Assembly (NCBI RefSeq): GCF_026239655.1
Contig: NZ_JAPIVO010000001.1
Span: 372,001-436,000, forward strand
Reading direction: 5' to 3'
Length of the DNA: 64,000 nucleotides
Origin: Pedobacter sp. MR2016-24
GTDB lineage: Bacteria; Bacteroidota; Bacteroidia; Sphingobacteriales; Sphingobacteriaceae
The notes under the pieces were generated by a model, which saw nothing but the letters and a program-made list of their open reading frames with translations, was not told where the DNA came from and ran no database searches. This document shows, piece after piece, positions 46,201 to 57,191 of this stretch. Positions within the stretch are counted from its first letter, which is position 1. Each line of letters begins with the position of its first letter. A program made the translations under genes and the position numbers.

Positions 46201-46555
46201 TGAGCAGAAAGATCCGCTGATCATTTATAAGATGGAAGCATTTAACCTGTTCAAAAACATGCTGAATGCAGTAAATAAAGAAGTAGTAAGTTTCTTATAT
46301 AAAGGTGGTATTCCTGTACAGCAGGAGGCAGATGACTTAAGAGCGCCACAAGCGCCTAAAGCTGCACCAAGCAGACTGAAAACTTCTAAGCCAGAATTCG
46401 CTGCATCAAGCAGTACTGGTGATGTTGAATTTGCAGACACACGTGAGCAAGCTCCTCAGCAACCTATCCGTAAGGAAGTAACAGTAGGAAGAAATGACCT
46501 TTGCCCTTGTGGCAGCGGTAAGAAATACAAAAACTGTCACGGTGCAGGATTGTAA
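43244..46555 (+). CDS. secA: Preprotein translocase ATPase SecA
   Basis: A 1103-residue motor that drives precursor proteins through SecYEG. Walker A MATGEGKT (about 189-196), [13 protein letters not shown], and [13 protein letters not shown] are clear; the C-terminus has the zinc motif [13 protein letters not shown] (SEC-C). It is about 200 residues longer than the E. coli protein, with an extra helical/charged segment around 330-410 in the preprotein-binding region, as usual in Bacteroidetes. Terminator at 46573-46613. Confidence 0.97.
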   Translation: MLGFLTKVFGSKSERDIKAIQPLVVKINEEYAKLSALSNDELRNKTVYFKDVIAKSLAEIDGKIGALKTQGESQDLSLPEKTALYDQIDVLIKDRDKELEVVLMDILPAAFAVVKETSRRFTENAQLEVTASAYDREYAARRSNVKIEGDKAFWANTWDAAGTQVLWNMVHYDVQLIGGIVLHNGKIAEMATGEGKTLVSTLPAYLNALAGQGVHIVTVNDYLARRDAEWNGPLFEFHGLRVDCIDKHEPNSQERRNAYLADITYGTNNEFGFDYLRDNMAQEPGQLVQRKLHFAMVDEVDSVLIDDARTPLIISGPVPFGDQHEFHELKPRIERLVNAQKEYVTRALNEAKKLFNEGKTGTEEGEGGLALLRAHRGLPKNKALIKFLSEGGNKQVLLKTENSYMADQSKNMPKVDSELYFYIDEKNNQVELTEKGIELITKSGEDEHFFVLPDVGTEIAEIEKSTLSSEDKIARKDELMRDYSIKAERVHSVNQLLKAYTLFEIDVEYIIDEGKIKIVDEQTGRIMDGRRYSDGLHQAIEAKENVKVEDASQTYATVTLQNFFRMYHKLCGMTGTATTEAGEFWSIYKLDVVEIPTNRVMSRKDHQDYVYRTVREKYNAVAEEIVKLTQEGRPVLVGTTSVEISELLSRMLKLRGIKHNVLNAKMHQKEADIVAEAGQAGQVTIATNMAGRGTDIKLGAGVKEAGGLAIVGTERHESRRVDRQLRGRAGRQGDPGSSQFFVSLEDNLMRLFGSERISNIMVKMGIEDGEVIQHSMITKSIERAQKKVEENNFGVRKRLLEYDDVMNSQRSVIYSKRKNALFGERLDVDMNNMVFDVAEDVVSEYKEEGNYEGFKLEVIKNFSLDTDITEQEFNSRSIHILTDKLFEEATVFYSRKSDNIIGQAMPVLTQVFEERGDHIEQIVVPFTDGIRSIQVPVELKKAIENNGREVTKSFEKTIVLALIDESWKEHLREMDELKQSVQNAVYEQKDPLIIYKMEAFNLFKNMLNAVNKEVVSFLYKGGIPVQQEADDLRAPQAPKAAPSRLKTSKPEFAASSSTGDVEFADTREQAPQQPIRKEVTVGRNDLCPCGSGKKYKNCHGAGL

Positions 46556-46572
46556 TTTGTAATACACATAAA

Positions 46573-46613
46573 GAATGCCGATTTTTGTAAAAAGAAATCG
46601 GCATTCTTTTTTT
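46573..46613 (+). terminator. Rho-independent terminator of secA
   Basis: Perfect 12-bp arms (46573-46584 and 46595-46606) followed by seven T. It lies 18 nt after the secA stop and shows that the earlier in-frame ATG of the next gene (46575) is inside the hairpin. Confidence 0.92.
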
Positions 46614-46625
46614 AAGCCCTTTCCA

Positions 46626-47048
46626 ATGAAATTATTCTTTACCTGTATTATCTGTTTATTTGCATTTCCTTTATTCGCTCAGCATAAGGGAGAGGTAACG
46701 ATTATCAAAGATCCGCTGATTGACAGTCTGATTGAAAGAAGAATTCAGTTGAATAAGGTTGCTGCCCCGGCTGCGGCCCGTAATGGTGGCGCAATTGTAT
46801 CCAGGATGGGCTACCGTGTACAGATATTTTATGGGTCGGACCGCCGAGAGACTTATGCAGAGCAGGCACGATTTAAAGCTGAATATCCAAAACTGAATAC
46901 TTATATCACTTATAAAGAACCGAATTATTATTTACGCGTTGGGGATTTCAGGACACGTCTTGAAGCCCAGAGCCTGATGAATGAACTGAGGTCTGGCTTT
47001 TCGACCTTATTCATCTTCAGAGAAAAAATCAATGCACCTAGTTTATAG
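46626..47048 (+). CDS. SPOR-domain exported protein
   Basis: A 140-residue exported protein: signal peptide (about 1-18, ending FPLFAQ) and a C-terminal SPOR domain (about 62-137) with GYRVQIFYG and YYLRVGDFRTRLEAQ. SPOR domains bind peptidoglycan stripped of stem peptides at the division site. Start chosen at ATG 46626: an earlier frame start falls in the secA terminator. The M20 peptidase gene starts 6 nt later. Confidence 0.85.
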   Translation: MKLFFTCIICLFAFPLFAQHKGEVTIIKDPLIDSLIERRIQLNKVAAPAAARNGGAIVSRMGYRVQIFYGSDRRETYAEQARFKAEYPKLNTYITYKEPNYYLRVGDFRTRLEAQSLMNELRSGFSTLFIFREKINAPSL

Positions 47049-47054
47049 CGAAAA

Positions 47055-48242
47055 ATGATTACTAAAGAACAGATCCAAAGTTTAGCTGGTACAATTTTCC
47101 AGGATATTGTAGGCTTTCGCCGTCACCTGCACGCCAATCCTGAACTATCTTTTAAAGAGTTTGAAACCTCTGCTTTTATTCAGGCGAAGCTAACAGAATG
47201 GGGAATTCCGTTCACCAGCATGGCTGGTACGGGTGTAGTTGGTTTAATTACCGGAGATTTGCCTTCAGAAGAGGTCATCGCCTTGCGTGGTGATATTGAC
47301 GCACTGCCGATTATTGAAGCTAATGATAAGCCATATGTGTCCAAAAATCATGGGGTAATGCATGCTTGCGGACATGATGTACATACTTCTTCGCTCCTGG
47401 GTGCTGCTTATATCTTAAATAACCTGAAAGCTGAATTTGGCGGTACGATCAAGCTGATCTTTCAGCCTGGAGAAGAAATTCTTCCTGGTGGTGCCAGTGT
47501 AATGATCGCTGAAGGGGTGCTTGAAAATCCAAAGCCACAGCATATTATCGGCCAGCATGTGATGCCAATGATTGATGCTGGTAAGGTTGGGTTCCGTTCG
47601 GGGATTTATATGGCCTCTGCTGATGAATTATATGTAACAGTTTATGGTAAAGGCGGCCACGGTGCACAACCACAGCAGAATATAGATCCGGTACTAATTA
47701 CGGCGCATATTCTTGTGGCTTTGCAGCAGATTGTTAGTCGGAATGCCGACCCAAGATTACCTTCTGTATTGTCCTTCGGTAAAGTGATCGCTAATGGTGC
47801 GACGAATATTATTCCCAATGAGGTGAAGATTGAAGGTACCTTCAGGACGCTGAATGAGGAATGGCGTGCAGAGGCGAAGCGATTGATGAAAAAAATGGCT
47901 GAAGGAATTGCTGAAAGTATGGGTGGAAGCTGTGATTTTGATATTCATCATGGATACCCTTTTCTTGTAAATGAAGAGAAACTGACGGCAAGAACACGTG
48001 GTTATGCGGTAGACTATTTAGGGGAAGAAAATGTGGTTGACCTGGATATCTGGATGGCGGCAGAAGATTTTGCCTATTATTCTCAGGTAACGGATGCTTG
48101 TTTTTATCGTCTGGGTACTGGAAATGCAGAAAAGGGAACTAAGTATTCTGTGCACCACCCTAATTTTGATGTGGACGAGGATGCGTTGAAAATCTCGACA
48201 GGTTTAATGGCTTATATCGCGCTGAAACAGCTGGGGAATTAA
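47055..48242 (+). CDS. M20 family metallo-amidohydrolase, cytosolic
   Basis: A 395-residue zinc amidohydrolase of the N-acyl-amino-acid/hippurate hydrolase type, without signal peptide. RRHLHANPELSF (22-33), the metal motif HACGHDVH (103-110), and QPGEE (137-141, with the catalytic Glu) are present, as is a central dimerisation domain. A second, secreted member lies at 55869. Substrate not predicted. Its stop abuts the ATG of the next gene (TAAATG). Confidence 0.9.
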   Translation: MITKEQIQSLAGTIFQDIVGFRRHLHANPELSFKEFETSAFIQAKLTEWGIPFTSMAGTGVVGLITGDLPSEEVIALRGDIDALPIIEANDKPYVSKNHGVMHACGHDVHTSSLLGAAYILNNLKAEFGGTIKLIFQPGEEILPGGASVMIAEGVLENPKPQHIIGQHVMPMIDAGKVGFRSGIYMASADELYVTVYGKGGHGAQPQQNIDPVLITAHILVALQQIVSRNADPRLPSVLSFGKVIANGATNIIPNEVKIEGTFRTLNEEWRAEAKRLMKKMAEGIAESMGGSCDFDIHHGYPFLVNEEKLTARTRGYAVDYLGEENVVDLDIWMAAEDFAYYSQVTDACFYRLGTGNAEKGTKYSVHHPNFDVDEDALKISTGLMAYIALKQLGN

Positions 48243-49187
48243 ATGAAGGGTATCATTGCTTTTTTTTCGCTGATAGGAGTAGCATGCGGGTCTTTTGCGC
48301 AGCAGATCCCCCGCTTTAATCCGGATACGGTGAAAACCATTACGCTTGGTGATAATGTGAATATCGTTTCGCAAAAACTCAGTGTAGAGACATTTATCAA
48401 AGCAATTACGACAGATACTACCTTCTATACTGCTTTCAGAAAGATGAAAAAGTATAGTTTTACGGCAGAGAACCGGATCTATACGTATGATAAGAAGAAT
48501 AAGGTCAATGGGAAGGTTTACCGCAAAATCAGGCATCATAACAGCGGACCTGTAAAAGTTGAATACCTGGCGAAGCAGGATACAGGAAAAGTTTTTAAAA
48601 AGAACGGAAAATACCAGTTGTATACACTGGAGATGTTCGACTATATTTTTATGAATGCCTATGCAAGTGATTTTGTTCCCAATGCGCCTGCCGGCGACGG
48701 AGGAGGTGGAACAAATGCAAGTTATAAACAGAAACTAAAAACACTGATTTTCAATCCCGGGCGACCAGTAAAGGGAATCCCTTTTATTGGCAGCAAAACA
48801 GAAATATTCACTGCAAATATGCGTCAGTATTATGATTATGGCTTTCAAAGCGGAATGTATTTAGACTCCATTCCTGTTTACCGTTTTAAGGTAAGTGTGA
48901 AAGAAGACCTGAGCAGCTGGACTAAAGATGGATTAATGATCAAAGAGCTGGTCACGATTTTTGATAAGCGTAACTTCGAGATTCTGGGCCGTTATGTGGA
49001 TATGAAATACAGCAATATGCTGTTTGATTTCGATGTGCAGATGAATATTGAAATGAGTTATTTTGGCGAGGATAAATTACCGTCAAAAATTACCTATCAG
49101 GGCAACTGGAATGTTCCGTTTAAAAAAGAAGAACGGGCAAGTTTCCTGATTTTGCAAAAAGACTATGCTGCCGGGGATTTAAAATAG
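48243..49187 (+). CDS. Exported protein of unknown function, probably in an operon with M20 peptidase
   Basis: A 314-residue protein with a signal peptide (1-19, ending GSFAQ) and no family I recognise. After it are a charged region (about 35-90), a short Gly-rich stretch (GDGGGGTN, near 156) and a beta-rich C-terminal half. It starts directly after the M20 stop (0 nt between), which implies translational coupling. A hairpin terminator follows. Confidence 0.65.
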   Translation: MKGIIAFFSLIGVACGSFAQQIPRFNPDTVKTITLGDNVNIVSQKLSVETFIKAITTDTTFYTAFRKMKKYSFTAENRIYTYDKKNKVNGKVYRKIRHHNSGPVKVEYLAKQDTGKVFKKNGKYQLYTLEMFDYIFMNAYASDFVPNAPAGDGGGGTNASYKQKLKTLIFNPGRPVKGIPFIGSKTEIFTANMRQYYDYGFQSGMYLDSIPVYRFKVSVKEDLSSWTKDGLMIKELVTIFDKRNFEILGRYVDMKYSNMLFDFDVQMNIEMSYFGEDKLPSKITYQGNWNVPFKKEERASFLILQKDYAAGDLK

Positions 49188-49193
49188 AATCGT

Positions 49194-49254
49194 TAGCTGT
49201 TCCTTGCAAACCGAACATTTAATATTACAATTGCAAGGATGATAGCTAATTTTT
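49194..49254 (+). terminator. Terminator of the M20-hypothetical unit
   Basis: TAGCT (49194-49198) and CCTTGCAA (49202-49209) pair with TTGCAAGG (49231-49238) and AGCTA (49244-49248), then TTTTT (49250-49254). The inner 8-bp arms are perfect. Confidence 0.75.
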
Positions 49255-49280
49255 GTACCGATCCAACACCAGACAAATAT

Positions 49281-49315
49281 TTGTTTTTCCTTCAGATAAG
49301 GTTTAGTTACCTTTG
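49281..49315 (+). promoter_or_regulatory. Candidate promoter of the GDSL hydrolase-dnaG-yraN unit
   Basis: TTG (49281-49283) and TACCTTTG (49308-49315, exact TAnnTTTG), 24 nt apart. The leader to ATG 49359 would be about 40 nt. Confidence 0.5.
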
Positions 49316-49358
49316 AACTGTAGACCTGTTAATTGTCACCATTAAAACCATTCATGAT

Positions 49359-50030
49359 ATGTTAATGAAGAAAATAATCCTACCTGTTGCTGTTGTGGCA
49401 TTGTCCTTACTGCTTTTTTCTTTTGCAGGGATGAGGGCTAAAACTAAAAAAATAATCTTCTTCGGGGATTCGATTACGCAGCAGGGGGTGAAACCCGGCG
49501 GTTATGTTGATCTGATCAAAAAGGCATTGGATGCTTCGAAATACGAAGTGATCGGCGCTGGAATTGGGGGCAATAAGGTATATGATTTATACCTTCGTAT
49601 GGAAGAGGATGTACTGAATAAAAAACCAGATCTGGTAGTGCTCTATATTGGTGTAAACGATGTGTGGCATAAGTTATCATCCAGAACGGGTACTGATCAG
49701 GATAAATTTGTGAAATTCTATCAGGCACTGATCAATAAAATTCAGGCAAATGGTGCAAAGGTAGTGCTTTGTACGCCTGCAGTTATCGGCGAGAAGAAAA
49801 ACGGCGTGAATGAAATGGATGGTGATCTGGATAAATATTCAGAGGAAATCCGCAAGCTGGCGGTAAAAAATAAATTGCCTTTATGCGATCTGAGGAAAAT
49901 CGTAACCACTTACGATCTGGAACATAATCCGGAAGATCTGTATAAAGGAATCCTGACCACAGATGGCGTGCACATGAATGATTTGGGTAACAAAACTCTG
50001 GCAGACACGTTATTACCTTTTGTAAAATAA
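49359..50030 (+). CDS. SGNH/GDSL hydrolase, exported
   Basis: A 223-residue exported esterase/lipase-like enzyme. N-terminal signal (about 1-28; a Met at residue 3 is an alternative start), then block I FFGDSITQ, GGNKVYD, YIGVNDVW and TTDGVHMN (the Asp/His pair). It differs from the GDSL lipoprotein at 13172, which has a lipobox. dnaG begins 9 nt later, so it may be co-transcribed. Confidence 0.85.
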   Translation: MLMKKIILPVAVVALSLLLFSFAGMRAKTKKIIFFGDSITQQGVKPGGYVDLIKKALDASKYEVIGAGIGGNKVYDLYLRMEEDVLNKKPDLVVLYIGVNDVWHKLSSRTGTDQDKFVKFYQALINKIQANGAKVVLCTPAVIGEKKNGVNEMDGDLDKYSEEIRKLAVKNKLPLCDLRKIVTTYDLEHNPEDLYKGILTTDGVHMNDLGNKTLADTLLPFVK

Positions 50031-50039
50031 GTTCTATTA

Positions 50040-52025
50040 ATGATCAATCAGGATACCATTAACAAGATCATGGACACCGCCCGTATTGAGGAGGTTGTTG
50101 GTGATTTTGTCTCCTTAAAAAAACGTGGTACCAGCTTAATTGGGAACTGCCCGTTTCATAATGAGAAGACCCCTTCGTTTAACGTTTCTGTAACTAAAGG
50201 TATTTATAAATGTTTTGGATGCGGTAAGGGAGGGGATTCCGTGCGCTTTATCATGGATCATGAAAAGTATTCCTATCCGGAAGCTTTGAAGTTCCTGGCG
50301 CAGAAGTATAATATTGAAGTTGAAGAGAAGGAGGAAACTCCGCGTGATATTGAAGCAAATCATGCAAGGGAGAGCTTATTTGTAGTCTCTGAGTATGGTG
50401 CTAATTATTTCAGTAATGAATTATGGACCGGTGAGGAAGGTCGCGCTGTAGGCTTAAGCTACTTCAAAGAGCGTGGTTTTCGTGAGGACATCATCAAAAA
50501 GTTTGCACTGGGATATTCGCCGGATCAATGGGATGCGTTGATCTTAAGTGCTGCTGCTGCCGGACATAAGGAGGAATTCCTGGAGCGTAGCGGTTTGGCG
50601 ATCAGAAATGATAAAGGGAAGCTGTACGACCGGTTCAGGGGTAGGGTAATGTTCCCGATCCATGGTTTTACAGGTCGCGTGATCGGCTTTGGTGGTCGTA
50701 CACTAAAAACGGATAAAAAAGTTCCTAAATATGTAAACTCTCCGGAGAGTGAAATTTACCATAAGTCGAATGTGCTGTACGGCCTGTTCCAGGCTAAGAA
50801 AGCAATTCGTGAAGCGGATAACTGTTACCTGGTGGAAGGTTATGCGGATGTGCTTTCCGTGCATCAGGCTGGAGTAGAAAATGTTGTTGCATCTTCTGGT
50901 ACCTCACTGACCATCGAGCAGATCCGGTTGATCGGCCGCTTTACGCAGAACGTAACCATTTTATATGATGGGGATGCTGCGGGAATTAAGGCCTCGTTGC
51001 GCGGACTGGACATGATTCTGGAAGAGGGGCTGAATGTGAAAGTAGTCAACTTTCCTGAAGGGCATGACCCCGATTCTTATATGCACAAGGTTGGTGCCGG
51101 GGCTTTCAAAAATTACATCGAAAATAGTCGTAAAGACTTTATTTTATACAAAGCGGATACGCTGCTAAAGGAAGCGGGTAATGACCCTATTAAACGTGCG
51201 GGCATTATCAGGGATATTGTAGAAAGTATCGCTAAGATACCTGACGATATCAAGGCATCCGTATTTATCAGGGAATGCAGCCATATCCTGCAGGTAGAAG
51301 AGCGGATGTTGCTGACGGAGCTGAATAAAATGCGCGTGGCCAAGTTTAAAAAGGCAGGTGAAAAACAGCAGCAGCAATATCAGCCTAAGCAGCAGTTCTC
51401 TCCCGGATCACCTTTCCAGGATGGTCCGCCGGATAATCTTTTTGATGATAATCCGGACAAACCGCTGCTGGAGCCGGAACCTGAAGTTAAGGCAGATGAT
51501 GATTTACTGCAGGAGCATGAAATCATCAGGTTGTTGCTTGCTTTCGGGCATGAATTGGTGAGCTGGGATAAGATTGATAATATGTATATCGGTTCATTTA
51601 TCATGCAGAATCTTTCGGATGTTACTTTCGAGGATGAGACCTGCAGAATGATTATTGAAAATTATAAAGAGGAAATCGAAAACGGTCATTTACCGGTAGC
51701 TAACCAGTTTATTAAAAATGAGAACCGCGATATTGCCGATTTAGCCATTACCTTGTCCACCTCACCTTATTCGCTAAGTGAAAACTGGTATAACAAACAT
51801 AAGATTTATGTAAGGGATGAGACGGTGAATCTGAAAGCTACTATCCTGGGCGGATTGTTCCATTTGAAAAAGAGAAAGGTAGACCGGATGCTGCTGGGTT
51901 TGTTGCAGGAAATTAAAACGGAAATTGATCCTGTAAATCAGGAAATATTAATGCAGCGTTATGCGTTTATAAAAAATGTAGAACGTGAAATTTCTAAGTT
52001 TCTGGGCTCTGTAATTTTGAAATAA
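50040..52025 (+). CDS. dnaG: DNA primase DnaG
   Basis: A 661-residue enzyme making RNA primers for replication. The N-terminal zinc motif has C37, H40, C58, C61 (CPFH...CFGC); the Toprim domain has YLVEGYADVL and LYDGDAAG; the C-terminal region interacts with DnaB. A Gln-rich linker occurs near 440-455. Its stop overlaps the yraN start by one base. No rpoD or dnaB near. Confidence 0.96.
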   Translation: MINQDTINKIMDTARIEEVVGDFVSLKKRGTSLIGNCPFHNEKTPSFNVSVTKGIYKCFGCGKGGDSVRFIMDHEKYSYPEALKFLAQKYNIEVEEKEETPRDIEANHARESLFVVSEYGANYFSNELWTGEEGRAVGLSYFKERGFREDIIKKFALGYSPDQWDALILSAAAAGHKEEFLERSGLAIRNDKGKLYDRFRGRVMFPIHGFTGRVIGFGGRTLKTDKKVPKYVNSPESEIYHKSNVLYGLFQAKKAIREADNCYLVEGYADVLSVHQAGVENVVASSGTSLTIEQIRLIGRFTQNVTILYDGDAAGIKASLRGLDMILEEGLNVKVVNFPEGHDPDSYMHKVGAGAFKNYIENSRKDFILYKADTLLKEAGNDPIKRAGIIRDIVESIAKIPDDIKASVFIRECSHILQVEERMLLTELNKMRVAKFKKAGEKQQQQYQPKQQFSPGSPFQDGPPDNLFDDNPDKPLLEPEPEVKADDDLLQEHEIIRLLLAFGHELVSWDKIDNMYIGSFIMQNLSDVTFEDETCRMIIENYKEEIENGHLPVANQFIKNENRDIADLAITLSTSPYSLSENWYNKHKIYVRDETVNLKATILGGLFHLKKRKVDRMLLGLLQEIKTEIDPVNQEILMQRYAFIKNVEREISKFLGSVILK

Positions 52026-52387
52026 TGGCAGAACACAATGATCTTGGCAGATATGGAGAGATTTTAGCAGAAACTTATCTGGCAGATCGGGGTTATCACA
52101 TACTGGAAAAGAATTGGGTTTATGGAAGGGCAGAGATTGACCTGATTGCTTTTCATGAAGAAAAGCTCATCTTTGTGGAAGTGAAAACAAGGCGGTCTGT
52201 GGATCATGGCGAGCCGGAAGACTTTGTAAACTGGAAGAAGGAGAAACAAATGGAGTTTGCGTCTTCGGTTTATATAGAAAGAAAAAATCATCAGGGCGAA
52301 ATACGCTTTGATATAGTTGCAATAGTTTTTGAAAATAAGGACATTTATAAAATTAATCATATTGAAGATGCATTTTGGCCGACTTAG
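52025..52387 (+). CDS. YraN/UPF0102 family endonuclease-like protein
   Basis: A 120-residue protein of the YraN family: GRYGEILAETYLADRGYHIL, AEIDLIAFHEEKLIFVEVKTR (metal-dependent nuclease-like core). Function unproven; some relatives link to recombination or RNase H2 context. Overlaps dnaG by 1 base and the next gene by 20 bases. Confidence 0.9.
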   Translation: MAEHNDLGRYGEILAETYLADRGYHILEKNWVYGRAEIDLIAFHEEKLIFVEVKTRRSVDHGEPEDFVNWKKEKQMEFASSVYIERKNHQGEIRFDIVAIVFENKDIYKINHIEDAFWPT

Positions 52388-53465
52388 TACCATTTTTAGT
52401 TCCCGTAAAATAACTTTTCTGATTGCTGCGGCTTTTGTTGGCAGTGTGGTCTCTTCTTGTAAGGATGATGAAGATAAAGTGGAAGCAATTGGTTTTAAAC
52501 TTCCTGAGCAGGGGCAGAGTTTTAGTCTGGGTGATGAGGTGAAAGTACAACTGGACTTGCCGGGGGATGCTAAAGTGACTTCGGTTGATTATCTGCTGGA
52601 TGGTAAGTCTGTAGGTACAAAAAATAATGGAGAACAGTTTGCGTTTCAGACGAAGGACCTTTCACTGGGGTATAAACTGATCACTGCTGTTGTTGACAAT
52701 GGTGCTAAAAAAGATACGGTAACGATTAATATCGTATTGAAGTCTGCCGTTAAACCTGCTGAATTCACCTATAAAGTAGTAAATACCTACCCTCATGATA
52801 CCGCTTCTTATACGCAGGGGCTGGAATACCATAACGGCCGGTTTTTGGAAAGTACAGGTGAGCGTGGATACTCCCAGTTAAAATGGGTAGAACTTCAGAC
52901 CGGTAAAGCGATACAGAAAATTGACCTCGACAAAAAATATTTCGGCGAAGGCTCTGCTATGGTAGGTAATAAAATTATCATGCTGACCTGGCTGGAAAAT
53001 GTCGGTTTTGTATATGATGGGAAGTCATTAGCCTTACTGGACACTTTTCCTTACCAGAACAGCAGAGAAGGCTGGGGATTAACTTTTGATGGACAGCAGC
53101 TGATTAAATCTGACGGGACCAACAGGATCTGGTTCCTGAATAAAGACAATTATAAAGAAGAACAATATATTGATGTGTATGACAACAATGGCGCTGTTGA
53201 TCAGTTGAACGAACTGGAGTACATTGACGGGAAGATTTATGCTAACATTTATCAAACAGATAAAATTGCGGTGATTAACCCTAAAAACGGCGCTATAGAG
53301 CAATATATTGACCTGACCGGAATATTGCCTGATAAAGACAGATTCGCGAATACAGACGTGCTGAATGGCATTGCCTGGGATGCTGCAGGAAAGAGATTAT
53401 TTGTGACCGGAAAGAAGTTTGATAAGTTGTTTCATATCGCAGTTATTCCTGCCGGTCAGAAATAG
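52368..53465 (+). CDS. Glutaminyl-peptide cyclotransferase-like lipoprotein
   Basis: A 365-residue lipoprotein: a lipobox VSSC (about Cys31 from ATG 52368), an N-terminal Ig-like domain (about 35-130) and a plant/bacterial-type glutaminyl cyclase beta-propeller (about 145-365) with YTQGLEYHNGRFLESTG and LNGIAWD. It should convert N-terminal Gln to pyroglutamate on exported proteins. I start at ATG 52368, 20 bases inside yraN; the frame opens further up only with TTG. Convergent with the DUF4251 gene (1 nt between stops). Confidence 0.88.
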   Translation: MHFGRLSTIFSSRKITFLIAAAFVGSVVSSCKDDEDKVEAIGFKLPEQGQSFSLGDEVKVQLDLPGDAKVTSVDYLLDGKSVGTKNNGEQFAFQTKDLSLGYKLITAVVDNGAKKDTVTINIVLKSAVKPAEFTYKVVNTYPHDTASYTQGLEYHNGRFLESTGERGYSQLKWVELQTGKAIQKIDLDKKYFGEGSAMVGNKIIMLTWLENVGFVYDGKSLALLDTFPYQNSREGWGLTFDGQQLIKSDGTNRIWFLNKDNYKEEQYIDVYDNNGAVDQLNELEYIDGKIYANIYQTDKIAVINPKNGAIEQYIDLTGILPDKDRFANTDVLNGIAWDAAGKRLFVTGKKFDKLFHIAVIPAGQK

Positions 53466-53466
53466 A

Positions 53467-54009
53467 TTATTGTTTTTTGACTTTTTGTTCTGCCAGATAC
53501 CCGTTGAAAGTGATGGGCTGCTGGTTATTGCTATTCACCGTTAAGGTAGCGTAACCAGTGGTAGTTACATTCAGCATCAGATTATAGTTGGCGTTAAAAT
53601 CGTCTTTTACATCCTTTGGTTTAATGGAGATGATCCAGCCGCCTTTTTTACGGACTTCTTTTTTATAGGTGAAATCTTTTGATTTGAACTTGATTCCGCC
53701 TTCATTGTTGCCTATTCTGGCAGTGAAAGCGCGGCCATAATAAGGTAGAAAAGCAACTACACTGTCCTTCGTCACGTTCAGGTCGTAATTTGATCCGTTC
53801 AGGTTAATTGCACCGCCACTGTTTGCACCGGGCATCCTGTTCAGGATCTTACTGATGTCGGCAGAGTTCATTGGAAAAGCCATTGTTGCGACAAATACAT
53901 AGTTCTGCGCATCAATAATTTTTTGGGTAGTCGCTTTGTCTGTCTGTGCTTTTAGCTGTGTTACCGAAAGTAGTAAAACAGCCAGGAAGATATTTTTAAG
54001 CGTTTTCAT
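53467..54009 (-). CDS. DUF4251 family exported protein
   Basis: A 180-residue exported protein: signal peptide (1-21, ending LKAQ) and a DUF4251 body (about 28-175) with YVFVATMAFP, SNYDLNVTKDSVVAFLPYYGRAF and YKKEVRKKGGW. A Bacteroidetes-restricted family of unknown role. Confidence 0.85.
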   Translation of the reverse strand: MKTLKNIFLAVLLLSVTQLKAQTDKATTQKIIDAQNYVFVATMAFPMNSADISKILNRMPGANSGGAINLNGSNYDLNVTKDSVVAFLPYYGRAFTARIGNNEGGIKFKSKDFTYKKEVRKKGGWIISIKPKDVKDDFNANYNLMLNVTTTGYATLTVNSNNQQPITFNGYLAEQKVKKQ

Positions 54010-54099
54010 ATGTATATCATTTTATATATAGACAGTCTGCCTGTATAAAAGTTTAATATACACATAAAAACGCTCAGATTTTATGGTTGATTCCGGGAG

Positions 54100-55793
<1,694 letters not shown>

Positions 55794-55868
55794 ATCAGGT
55801 ACAATTTTTCTGCCGATAAAAAATAATCGGACGTATTAACTTATATTTAACGTAAAAAAGACTTGCGT

Positions 55869-57173
55869 ATGAAACTACTTTACTTTAATCTGCTGGTATT
55901 GCTCTCTGCGCCCGCCTTTGCGCAGCAAAAAACCTTAAGGGCAGAGGTAGCTGTAAAGGCTGCCGGAATTGAACAAAAGGTAATTGAATGGAGGCGGGAT
56001 TTCCACGAACATCCGGAACTGGGAAACAGTGAAACCAGAACGGCAGGCATTATAGCCAAACACCTGGAGGGATTGGGACTGACAGTCATTACGGGGGTGG
56101 CTAAAACCGGAGTGGTTGGGATACTGAAAGGCGGCAAACCGGGACCAGTGGTTGCACTAAGAGCAGATATGGATGGGTTGCCCGTAACGGAGCGGGTGGA
56201 TGTTCCCTTTGCCTCCAAGGTAAGGACTACCTATAATGGTCAGGAGGTAGGGGTAATGCATGCCTGCGGGCATGATTCACATGTGGCCATCCTCATGGGT
56301 GTAGCAGAAGTACTGGCTTCCATGAAAAAAGAGATTCCTGGTACGGTAAAGTTTATCTTTCAGCCTGCAGAAGAAGGGGCACCGGTAGGTGAAGAAGGTG
56401 GTGCTGAACGTATGGTGAAAGAAGGTGTACTGGCCAATCCTAAAGTAGAGGTCATTTTCGGACTGCATATTAATTCTCAGACGCCGGTTGGTGATATCAC
56501 CTATCGCCCTGGCGGAACAATGGCTGCGGTGAATGATATGCAGATCATTGTAAATGGAAAACAGGCACATGGTGCTTATCCCTGGAGCAGTATTGACCCT
56601 GTGGTCATCTCTGCGCAGATCGTAAATAGCCTGCAAACAATTGTAAGCAGGAATTTGAATGTAACAGAAAACCCGGGTGTGGTGACTATCGGGGCTATCA
56701 ATGGTGGTATCAGATCAAATATTATCCCTGAGAAAGTAGAGATGCTGGGTACCATCCGGAATTTCAGTAAGGAAGATGAAGCTATGTTTATAGAACGAAT
56801 CAGGACTATTGCTACCAAAACTGCTGAAGCAGGAGGAGGAACAGCTGAGGTCAGGATTCCCTATACTACACATTATCCGGTTACGTTTAACGATGTGGCA
56901 CTTACGGAAAAGATGCTGCCTAGTTTAAAGGCGACTGCGGGTGCAGCGCATCTTCAGCTCAGACTGCCGGTAACGGGAGCAGAAGATTTCTCTTTTTACC
57001 AGGAAAAAGTGCCCGGCTTATTCATTTTCCTTGGCGGAATGCCTAAAGGGAAAGATCCGTTGAAGTCGCCCTCACACCATACGCCAGATTTTTATATCGA
57101 TGAAGGAGGTTTTGTACTGGGGGTAAAAGCACTGGCCAACCTGGCGCTCGATTATATGGCGATAAAGAAATAA
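55869..57173 (+). CDS. M20 family metallo-amidohydrolase, exported
   Basis: A 434-residue amidohydrolase with a signal peptide (1-19, ending APAFAQ), otherwise built as the cytosolic M20 at 47055: WRRDFHEHPELGNS, MHACGHDSH metal motif and QPAEEG with the catalytic Glu. The paralogues act on opposite sides of the inner membrane. I start at ATG 55869 rather than the TTG two codons earlier. prfB begins 18 nt downstream. Confidence 0.9.
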   Translation: MKLLYFNLLVLLSAPAFAQQKTLRAEVAVKAAGIEQKVIEWRRDFHEHPELGNSETRTAGIIAKHLEGLGLTVITGVAKTGVVGILKGGKPGPVVALRADMDGLPVTERVDVPFASKVRTTYNGQEVGVMHACGHDSHVAILMGVAEVLASMKKEIPGTVKFIFQPAEEGAPVGEEGGAERMVKEGVLANPKVEVIFGLHINSQTPVGDITYRPGGTMAAVNDMQIIVNGKQAHGAYPWSSIDPVVISAQIVNSLQTIVSRNLNVTENPGVVTIGAINGGIRSNIIPEKVEMLGTIRNFSKEDEAMFIERIRTIATKTAEAGGGTAEVRIPYTTHYPVTFNDVALTEKMLPSLKATAGAAHLQLRLPVTGAEDFSFYQEKVPGLFIFLGGMPKGKDPLKSPSHHTPDFYIDEGGFVLGVKALANLALDYMAIKK

Positions 57174-57178
57174 TACTA

Positions 57179-57186
57179 TATATTTG
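57179..57186 (+). promoter_or_regulatory. Candidate -7 box of prfB (TATATTTG)
   Basis: Exact TAnnTTTG match ending five bases before the prfB ATG and inside the 18-base gap after the M20 stop. No TTG at -33; read-through from M20 is the alternative. Confidence 0.45.
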
Positions 57187-57191
57187 CGATT

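Noticed and set aside
46575..46625. An upstream ATG for the SPOR gene at 46575
   Set aside because: It sits in the secA terminator hairpin; the signal peptide begins at 46626.
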